62,468 bases of DNA. Origin: an uncultured Slackia sp. (GTDB lineage: Bacteria > Actinomycetota > Coriobacteriia > Coriobacteriales > Eggerthellaceae). The position numbers and the translations under genes were made by a program. Under the pieces are notes generated by a model. The model did no database searches, was not told the origin of the DNA, and saw nothing but the letters and a program-made list of their open reading frames with translations. Below are positions 57,138 through 62,468 of the stretch, piece after piece. Numbering within the stretch: position 1 is the stretch's first letter; each line of letters begins with the position of its first letter. The stretch spans positions 1 to 62,468 of the forward strand of contig CAKUIK010000008.1 in assembly GCA_934661005.1 (NCBI GenBank), in the 5' to 3' direction.

Positions 57138-59624
57138 CTATTTATGCGCATCTGCCGCAGATTGACGTGCTGCGGCGATAACGGCTTGTCCGAATGAAAC
57201 GCCGCCGTCATTGCACGGCAGCTCTTTATTGAGCGCGACGGTGAAGCCGGCGGCTTCGAGCGTGGCAAGCGTGTGTTCGAGCATGTAGCGGTTCATGAAC
57301 ACGCCGCCCGAGAGCGCCACAGTGGAAATGCCGTAAGCCGCGTTCGCGACCAGGCATGTCTGTGCGACTGCTTCGACCATGGCGTCGTGGAATTTGCGCG
57401 CGATGACAGAAGTCGCCACGCCTGCGTCCATGTCGTCGAGCATGCTCGCGAACACGGGTTCGGCATCGAGCAGAATGACGCTCGTGTCGTGCGCGGTGCT
57501 GTCGGGGTTGGCGCAGTTTTTGGAAATGCCCATATGGTAGGCATCGCCCGTCGCGGCGGGGTCGATGACTCGATTTCGTCCCAGCGACGCGTCGCTTATT
57601 GCTGCTTCCAGGAGTACGGCGGCTTCGCCTTCGTAAGCGGGATGCTCGCACGCGCCTAAAAGCGCGCTCGCCGCGTCGAACAGTCGGCCAACGCTCGAAG
57701 TGCGCGGGCAATTCAGGTCGCGCTCGATCATTTGGCCGCACAGTTGCGCGGCGTCGCCCAGCGCTTCAATCGCGGGGGCTGCTGCGGGATGGTCGAGCAG
57801 GTCGAATTCGTGCAACGCCCCATAGGCCATGCGCAGCGGGTTTTTCACTGCCGCCGCGCCGCCTGGCATGGGGAGATAGGCGAAGTTCGCGAATCTCTCG
57901 AAGTCGGTTTTGTTCGCGAGCAACACCTCGCCGCCCCAAATGCGGCCGTCGAACCCGTAGCCCGTACCGTCGAAGGCCACGCCAATGGTGGCCTCGTCGA
58001 GGCCGCATTCTGCCATGGCGCTTACGATATGGGCATGATGGTGCTGGATTTTCTCAATCGGCAGCTCTTCGCCCGCGGCGCTTGCGCGGCGATGGGCTTC
58101 TTCCGCCCATTTCGACGAGAGATATTCGGGATGCATGTCGGCCGCAAGGCCTTCGGGCGTGGCCTGGAACAGGCTCTCGAAATGCTCTTTCGCCGAAAGC
58201 CATGCGTCGAAGGTTTCGGCGTTTTCCATGTCGCCAATATGCTGGCTCACGAACGCCTCATCGCCGCGCAGCAGGCAGAATGTATTCTTTTGTTCGGGGC
58301 CGGCGGCGAACAGCACGCGTTTGACGCCGGCCTCGCCCTGGTCGGTCTTCTTCGCAAGCGAAATCGGCATGGGCGCGAAGCCTCGTGCGCGGCGCACCAT
58401 TTGAACGGCATCGCCCGCGCTGCCCGCTGAAATCACGCGAACAACTGAATCGTCGAAGCGACAGCGAATGGGGCGATTGTTGCCCAGGAACGCATCGGCG
58501 ATGCCGGCGAGCTGTGTGCGCGCCTCGGCGTCGGTCATGCAGATGGGTTCATCGTGCAAGTTTCCCGACGTCATGACGAGCGGCCCGCCGAATGCGGCGA
58601 GCAGTAGGTGCTGCACCGGCGTATACGGCAACATAACCCCCAGCTCGGGAAGATGGTCGGCGAGACCGGCGGCGAATTTCGCATCGGTGCGCTTCTTCAG
58701 CAGCACGATGGGTCGCTGCGTGCCCGTGAGCAGACGGCGTTCGGCGTCGTTGACCTGGCAGGTTTCGCGCACGTCGTCGAGCGTGCGGTACATAACCGCG
58801 AATGCCTTGCCTTCGCGGCGCTTTTGGCGGCGCAGTTCTGCGAGTGCTTCGGGGTTGCGCGCATCGCATGCCAAATGGAAGCCGCCGAGGCCCTTTACGG
58901 CAACGATAGCGCCTTCGTGCAAAAGCTCGGCCGCGCGCGCGAAAATCGCATCGCTGGCTTGCAGAGTGTCGCCCCAGAGGGTTCCGTCTTCGTCGGCCTT
59001 GGCGCCGTCAAAAGTTTCGCCCGTTGTGGGGTTTTCTGCAAAACTCTTTTCCCACCAGGAGATATGAGGCCCGCATTCGAAGCATGCGTCGGGCTGTGCG
59101 TGGAAACGCCTGTCCGCCGGGTTGCGATATTCGGCGTCGCATGCTTCGCACATGGGAAAGCCCGCCATGGAAGTTTTCGCGCGATCATAAGGGAGGCTGT
59201 CGATAATGGTGAAGCGGGGCCCGCAGTTCGTGCAGTTGATGAACGGGTAGTGGAAGCGACGGTTGTGCGGGTCGAACAGTTCGGCCACGCATTCGTCACA
59301 TGTCGCCAAATCGGGCGACACGAGCGTGGTCGCATCGGCCTCGGCTTCGTCGGAATAGCGAATCTCGAAATCGGAGAACCCTTCAAGTGGGACTTCCTCC
59401 ATATTGATTTCGTCGACGCGCGAGGCCGCCGGTGCGTTGCTATTGATTTCCATAACCAGCGCATCGATGTCTTCGGGCTCGCCTTCTGCGTGCACGAAGA
59501 CGCCCGCGGTGGCATTGAGCACCCAACCGCAAATGTTATGGCGTTTCGCGGCGTTGAAGACGAACGGGCGAAAGCCCACGCCTTGCACGACGCCGTGAAC
59601 CTCTATGTCGAGGGCTTCCCTCAT
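57138..59624 (-). CDS. hypF: carbamoyltransferase HypF
   Basis: An 828-residue HypF, the enzyme that uses carbamoyl phosphate and ATP to charge HypE. Domains in order: acylphosphatase (about 1-92, VQGVGFRPFVF), two zinc fingers (CDECVAEL...CTNCGP and CEACDAEY...CFECGP), YrdC-like (about 200-385, KGLGGFHLACDA) and Kae1-like with HHHAHIVSAMAE and FDGTGYGFDGRIWGGEVL. AAGGAG lies six bases before the ATG, 15 bases after nikR. No truncation or frameshift is apparent. Confidence 0.96.
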   Translation of the reverse strand: MREALDIEVHGVVQGVGFRPFVFNAAKRHNICGWVLNATAGVFVHAEGEPEDIDALVMEINSNAPAASRVDEINMEEVPLEGFSDFEIRYSDEAEADATTLVSPDLATCDECVAELFDPHNRRFHYPFINCTNCGPRFTIIDSLPYDRAKTSMAGFPMCEACDAEYRNPADRRFHAQPDACFECGPHISWWEKSFAENPTTGETFDGAKADEDGTLWGDTLQASDAIFARAAELLHEGAIVAVKGLGGFHLACDARNPEALAELRRQKRREGKAFAVMYRTLDDVRETCQVNDAERRLLTGTQRPIVLLKKRTDAKFAAGLADHLPELGVMLPYTPVQHLLLAAFGGPLVMTSGNLHDEPICMTDAEARTQLAGIADAFLGNNRPIRCRFDDSVVRVISAGSAGDAVQMVRRARGFAPMPISLAKKTDQGEAGVKRVLFAAGPEQKNTFCLLRGDEAFVSQHIGDMENAETFDAWLSAKEHFESLFQATPEGLAADMHPEYLSSKWAEEAHRRASAAGEELPIEKIQHHHAHIVSAMAECGLDEATIGVAFDGTGYGFDGRIWGGEVLLANKTDFERFANFAYLPMPGGAAAVKNPLRMAYGALHEFDLLDHPAAAPAIEALGDAAQLCGQMIERDLNCPRTSSVGRLFDAASALLGACEHPAYEGEAAVLLEAAISDASLGRNRVIDPAATGDAYHMGISKNCANPDSTAHDTSVILLDAEPVFASMLDDMDAGVATSVIARKFHDAMVEAVAQTCLVANAAYGISTVALSGGVFMNRYMLEHTLATLEAAGFTVALNKELPCNDGGVSFGQAVIAAARQSAADAHK

Positions 59625-59639
59625 GAATGCTCCTTGGAG

Positions 59640-60164
59640 TTAGTGCGTGTGGCTATGGCCATGGCCGTGGTCATGTGCGTGGTCGTGCGCGTAGGCGATC
59701 GCGGCGTTTACAGCATCGGTGCCCGGCGTGGGGTGGTTGTCGTAGAAGCCGTGTCCCGTCGAGGTCATGGTGAGATGCCCGTGCGTCACGCCCTTCGTGC
59801 CCAGGATGATATTTGAAATGGTTTGGATCAGGCCGCTTTCGCCGCGCAGGATGATGACTTCCATGCAGGTTTCGGCATCGAGGTGCACATGCATGCTCGA
59901 GATGATTTGCTCGAAGAACTCGTGCTGGATGCCGTCGAGTTTGTCGCGCACATCGCCCGTGTGATGGTTGAACACGATGGTGAGCGTGCCCATGACCTCT
60001 TCGCCGGGCATGGAGCATTCTTCCTCAATGAGCGCGTCGCGCACCAAATCGCGAATGACCTCGCTGCGATTTTTCGCGAGGCCGCGTCGCGCGACCAGGG
60101 CGTCGAAGCGAACCAGGAGGTTCTCGGGCATTGCAACCGAGAACCTCATCAGGTCTTGGGCCAT
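59640..60164 (-). CDS. nikR: nickel-responsive regulator NikR
   Basis: A 174-residue NikR: an N-terminal ribbon-helix-helix domain (MRFSVAMPENLLVRFDALVARRGLAKNRSEVIRDL, given as a family block) and a C-terminal ACT-like nickel-binding domain with FNHHTGD and the HVHLDAETCMEV site (His, His, Cys ligands). An unusual feature is the last 40 residues, which end in about eight histidines alternating with Asp and Gly (HDHAHDHGHGHSHTH). NikR normally represses nickel uptake when Ni is sufficient; here it lies in front of hypF, so it may also control its own hyp operon. Confidence 0.94.
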   Translation of the reverse strand: MAQDLMRFSVAMPENLLVRFDALVARRGLAKNRSEVIRDLVRDALIEEECSMPGEEVMGTLTIVFNHHTGDVRDKLDGIQHEFFEQIISSMHVHLDAETCMEVIILRGESGLIQTISNIILGTKGVTHGHLTMTSTGHGFYDNHPTPGTDAVNAAIAYAHDHAHDHGHGHSHTH

Positions 60165-60167
60165 GAT

Positions 60168-60422
60168 TTACACCAGTTTGACGGTTACGCCGCTGGCTTT
60201 TTCGGCGTCGTCTTCCAGAGCCTCTTTGGCGTCGTCGAGCAGCGCGCGAATGTCGTCAAGCGCGCTCATGGCGGCGTGCAGCTTTTCGCCGGCGGTTTCG
60301 AAGCCTGCGTCTTCTGCCTGGTGGGCCAGGTTGTGGGCCCAGCGGCGCTCCAGCTTGATGTGGTCGTCGATCTGCTCGATCATTTGCTCGAACTGGCCGG
60401 TGTTAATGCCGTTGGTGCACAT
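60168..60422 (-). CDS. small helical protein at the head of the hyp operon
   Basis: An 84-residue protein I do not recognise. It is almost entirely predicted helix with heptad-like Asp/Glu/Lys/Ala spacing (FEQMIEQIDDHIKLERRWAHNLAHQ, ALDDIRALLDDAKEALEDDAEKA by block), so a two- or three-helix bundle is likely. It has one N-terminal cysteine and several histidines that could bind metal. GAGGAG lies upstream of the ATG, and nikR starts three bases after its stop. Its constant company with nikR and hyp genes suggests a nickel or maturation role; function unknown. Confidence 0.65.
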   Translation of the reverse strand: MCTNGINTGQFEQMIEQIDDHIKLERRWAHNLAHQAEDAGFETAGEKLHAAMSALDDIRALLDDAKEALEDDAEKASGVTVKLV

Positions 60423-60657
60423 GGTGGCTCCTCTCGCTGCGCCACGCGGGCAACGCCTCGGCCGCATTGGCCGGCGGTCGTTGGGGCTGACGCAAAAAAT
60501 GGCGATGGGCGCGATGGGCGCTCATCCGTACGGTTTTTCGACGGGCGTGCTCTTTCGGGGCCGCCGTTTCGTCGCGTGCGATTGGAAACGCTTGCACGAA
60601 GACGTTTTGTCCCTGAAGCCAACCTGCTCCGTCGGATTTGCCTCAAGGCCGATTTCG

Positions 60658-60688
60658 TTGTTTGGCCCTTCGGGTTTGGGGCTATTAT
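60658..60688 (+). promoter_or_regulatory. promoter of the 60732 gene
   Basis: TTGTTT at 60658-60663 and TATTAT at 60683-60688 (19-base spacer). The 309-base gap between the two divergent genes (60423-60731) shows no NikR-like dyad that I can recognise and no reading frame. Confidence 0.45.
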
Positions 60689-60731
60689 GGTCCTGCGACA
60701 GGTGCATTGAAAGCGAGAAAAGGGGATAGGT

Positions 60732-61184
60732 GTGAAAAAACCTGCGAAAAGTAACATGTATCTCGACGCAAAGCTCGAGCAGCTTGCGGAATACGATGCG
60801 GCTATCGCGGGCGATGTCGATGCCGATGCGTGTATCGTCGGTTTCGGCGAATTGCCTGAACAGGTGTTTTCTGCGCTTTGCGCGGCCTGCGCGGGCATCG
60901 GCATGCCAGACCCCGTAGTGGTGGACGCGTCGCTTATCGGCGACCCCGCGCGCGCGACGTTCGTGATAGAGGCGCTCGATCCGGCGGCCATTATCGTGGC
61001 TGATGAAATTGCGACCGCCATGCTCTCTGATGGGTACCACGCGAAGCTTCCGCTCAATGCGGCGGTGCGCCTGTTGGGTCGGCCGTTGGTCGCGTTCGAG
61101 TCGTTCCAGGCCGACTTGTCCGACAGCAAGCTCAAGCAGCGCGACTGGGCGCTCATCAAAACGCTGAAACGCGCCGAAGTCTAG
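60732..61184 (+). CDS. soluble protein of unknown function
   Basis: A 150-residue alpha/beta-looking protein. After a basic start (KKPAKSNMYLDAKLEQLAEYD) there are alternating hydrophobic strands and helices: ACIVGFGELP, MPDPVVVDASLIG, AAIIVADEIATAML and RLLGRPLVAFESF. No membrane segment or known motif is evident. A GTG start with AGGGG six bases upstream and the promoter above support it. I cannot assign a family. It is divergent from the nikR/hyp operon. Confidence 0.6.
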   Translation: MKKPAKSNMYLDAKLEQLAEYDAAIAGDVDADACIVGFGELPEQVFSALCAACAGIGMPDPVVVDASLIGDPARATFVIEALDPAAIIVADEIATAMLSDGYHAKLPLNAAVRLLGRPLVAFESFQADLSDSKLKQRDWALIKTLKRAEV

Positions 61185-61200
61185 ATGAGCGCGCTGACGT

Positions 61201-61290
61201 TAAATAAGCATGCTGACGCCAAGCAGGCACATTCACGCAAAATAAGCGCGCCAATGCTTAAATACGCAAGCAAGCCTAAATAAGCAAGCC
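61201..61290. repeat. four imperfect short direct repeats
   Basis: Units close to TAAATAAGCAAGC occur at 61201-61213, 61238-61251, 61258-61271 and 61276-61290 in the gap between two convergent genes. They are unusually AT-rich for this genome. Spacing is irregular. Confidence 0.5.
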
Positions 61291-61295
61291 AGGGC

Positions 61296-61652
61296 CTAGT
61301 TCTGCTTGTAGGTGGCTTCTTCTTCGATAATGAGCTCGGCCATGTGCGCTTCGCCCCACACGCGCATGGCGTCGATGACCGGCTCGAGACTGCGACCGCG
61401 ATCGGTGAGTGTGTATTCGACGCGCGGCGGCACTTCGGCGAACACTTCGCGCTTGAGCAGGCCGTCTTCTTCCATGGCGCGCAAATTCGAGGTGAGCACT
61501 TTTTGGGAGATGCTGCCGATGGATTTCTTCAGCTCGCCAAAGCGTTTCGTGCCGGTAAGAAGGTCACGAAGAATGAGGACTTTCCATTTGTCGGACATGA
61601 AGGAAAGCGTTGCTTCGACAGGGGATGAAGTTCTAGACAGCTTGGTGGCCAT
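61296..61652 (-). CDS. HxlR-family transcriptional regulator
   Basis: A 118-residue winged-helix regulator with the HxlR pattern: SDKWKVLILRDLLTGTKRFGELKKSIGSISQKVLTSNLRAMEEDGLL (given as a block) and VEYTLTDRGRSLEPVIDAM. The usual N-terminal cysteine involved in redox or aldehyde sensing is absent. The frame runs to 61904 but the ATG at 61652 matches the family length; AAAGGA is ten bases upstream. Divergent from the ferredoxin gene, which it may control. Confidence 0.88.
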   Translation of the reverse strand: MATKLSRTSSPVEATLSFMSDKWKVLILRDLLTGTKRFGELKKSIGSISQKVLTSNLRAMEEDGLLKREVFAEVPPRVEYTLTDRGRSLEPVIDAMRVWGEAHMAELIIEEEATYKQN

Positions 61653-61918
61653 GCGCCATAGGTCCTTTCGCTCGTGCGGTGATTGAGGTGTGTGTAAGCG
61701 AAACTTATGAAATTGTGTGCGGTTGCTGGTTGCACGGTGGTTAGTATCCCACAGAAACCTGATTACCGCAAATAATTCATAGGGTTTTCTATGGAAAAAA
61801 CGAGCGATTCGAAAATGCAATTTGTTGCACGAGGCTATCTTCTGGACGCGTGACATGGGGTTTTGCCAACGCGTTGCAGAAAGGTTGGAACCGTTCAGCG
61901 TCATTTCCGAATTTCTTC
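61653..61918. other. divergent intergenic region, HxlR side
   Basis: No supported gene. A/T-rich compared with the surroundings. On the minus strand it must contain the HxlR promoter, for which I see only weak candidates. Confidence 0.3.
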
Positions 61919-61946
61919 TTGCAAACGCCGCAAGTAATGGTATTTT
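61919..61946 (+). promoter_or_regulatory. ferredoxin promoter
   Basis: TTGCAA at 61919-61924 and TATTTT at 61941-61946 with a 16-base spacer; start near 61953. Confidence 0.55.
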
Positions 61947-61961
61947 GCGGTCAGTGATTTG

Positions 61962-61990
61962 AGCCGGCGGGGTGCCGGCTTGAGTTTTTG
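61962..61990 (+). terminator. terminator-like hairpin in the ferredoxin leader
   Basis: AGCCGGC (61962-61968) pairs with GCCGGCT (61974-61980) and five T follow at 61985-61989. It begins about nine bases after the predicted start and 54 before the ribosome-site region. The arrangement repeats that of the folE leader. Confidence 0.6.
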
Positions 61991-62043
61991 TCAGTGTCGA
62001 TTTTCAGCGTTGAAGCTGAGTACACAAGTGAGAGGAGCGCACA

Positions 62044-62232
62044 ATGGCTCATCCTGTGCTTGAAACCGAAGAGTGCATTGGCTGCGGCATTTGCGTTGAC
62101 GCCTGCCCGCAGGACGTTTTGGAGATTGCCGGCGGCGTTGTCGTCGTCGAGAACGAAGATGCATGCATCGCCTGCGGCGACTGCGTCGAGGAATGCCCCA
62201 TGGGCTGCATCACCGAGATCAGCGAAGACTAA
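62044..62232 (+). CDS. 2[4Fe-4S] ferredoxin
   Basis: A 62-residue ferredoxin with two intact cluster motifs, CIGCGICVDACP and CIACGDCVEECP (CxxCxxCxxxCP), in the clostridial arrangement. It would serve as a low-potential electron carrier, for example for the hydrogenase implied by the hyp genes. AGGAG lies seven bases before the ATG. A strong hairpin follows 19 bases after the stop. Confidence 0.94.
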   Translation: MAHPVLETEECIGCGICVDACPQDVLEIAGGVVVVENEDACIACGDCVEECPMGCITEISED

Positions 62233-62251
62233 TTCTGGTTCTGGTTGCTTT

Positions 62252-62288
62252 CGAAGGCCCCGCGTTCGAGATGAGCGCGGGGCCTTCG
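62252..62288 (+). terminator. ferredoxin terminator
   Basis: Thirteen perfect pairs (62252-62264 with 62276-62288). The following tract is only weakly T-rich. Confidence 0.65.
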
Positions 62289-62364
62289 TGCGTTTTGGGC
62301 GGAAAGGCCAATCGGTTTGTCCTATAAGCCCCTCAAAGCCGTAGCTTGGCATTCCCTGAAATAG

Positions 62365-62392
62365 AAAAAGGCCAGGAGCGAACTCCTGGCCT
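62365..62392 (-). terminator. terminator of the tRNA transcript
   Basis: Ten perfect pairs (62369-62378 with 62383-62392) with a CGAA loop, followed on the minus strand by five T. Confidence 0.85.
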
Positions 62393-62403
62393 CAAGTTTT
62401 AAG

Positions 62404-62468
62404 TGGTGCGGGTGAAAGGACTTGAACCTTCATGGGGTTGCCCCCATACGGACCTGAACCGTACGCGT
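62404..62468 (-). tRNA. tRNA-Leu(CAG), 5' end cut by the window
   Basis: Read on the minus strand, the 3' end has an encoded CCA, an acceptor strand CACCCGC-type, a T-loop GGTTCAAGTCC and a long variable arm with ATGGGG/CCCCAT, as in class II tRNAs. The anticodon loop TTCAGGT between ACGG and CCGT gives anticodon CAG, so leucine. The D-arm and 5' acceptor strand lie beyond the window end. Confidence 0.9.

Noticed and set aside
61201..61290. Short repeats as a CRISPR array
   Set aside because: Units are about 13 bases, imperfect and irregularly spaced, with no spacers and no cas genes.

Overview
The window looks like a chromosomal segment of a high-GC anaerobe of the class Coriobacteriia, most likely family Eggerthellaceae (Eggerthella/Slackia/Gordonibacter type). 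This placement is an inference. It rests on a Tat-exported lipoprotein flavin reductase of the fumarate-reductase type divergent from a membrane-bound LuxR regulator, an actinobacterial fhaA-fhaB-pstP-rodA/pbpA-pknB wall-signalling cluster, hydrogenase maturation genes and high GC at third codon positions. About 53 protein genes, one partial tRNA-Leu and one gene fragment are called. No prophage, integron, CRISPR array or intact insertion sequence is visible.

Layout. 0.2-6.8 kb: an amidohydrolase, an NhaC-type antiporter, a dGTPase-like HD protein and a glycine riboswitch in front of an AGCS amino-acid symporter. 6.8-8.8 kb: a folate operon, folE - HD protein - folB. 9-11.1 kb: two EamA transporters. 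11.3-21 kb: the growth and division signalling cluster. On the minus strand the order is fhaA, fhaB, pstP, a natural SEDS-glycosyltransferase/PBP fusion and pknB with four PASTA repeats; a second, polytopic kinase is divergent. 21-26 kb: LuxR regulator and flavin reductase pair, a HemW-like protein without a complete cluster motif, and a fragment of the second kinase. 26-34.6 kb: LytR_C protein, hemH, DUF2797, hemolysin III, a CBS protein, two PspC proteins, a RlpA-like protein and two trkA genes. 34.9-41.5 kb: purB, a Tat-type protein, a two-component system and purC. 41.8-54.1 kb: a membrane protein, an rRNA methyltransferase, a glycosyltransferase, a TSUP permease, a LytS/LytTR system, a transposase-derived gene, yhdT-panF and pgi. 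54.4-60.4 kb: a minus-strand nickel/hydrogenase maturation operon (small helical protein, nikR, hypF, hypC, hypD, hypE) without hypA, hypB or structural genes. 60.7-62.4 kb: an unknown protein, an HxlR regulator, a ferredoxin and tRNA-Leu(CAG).

The most unusual signal is intergenic. Three copies of an element of about 140-150 bp (34.6, 36.4 and 55.6 kb) share a core of about 84 nt that folds into two hairpins. Each core is enclosed by a long basal stem whose arms differ from copy to copy but remain complementary within a copy. A diverged fourth copy in the opposite orientation lies at 8.84-8.99 kb. Conserved core with variable, compensating arms points to selection on structure, or to a copying mechanism that makes new arms, and I cannot assign it to a known family.

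Other points: terminator-like hairpins directly ahead of folE, hemH and the ferredoxin gene; a solo transposase homologue that seems to have lost catalytic aspartates; a HemW-like protein with two of three cluster cysteines replaced; and a 38-codon copy of a kinase 3' end whose differences are almost all silent.
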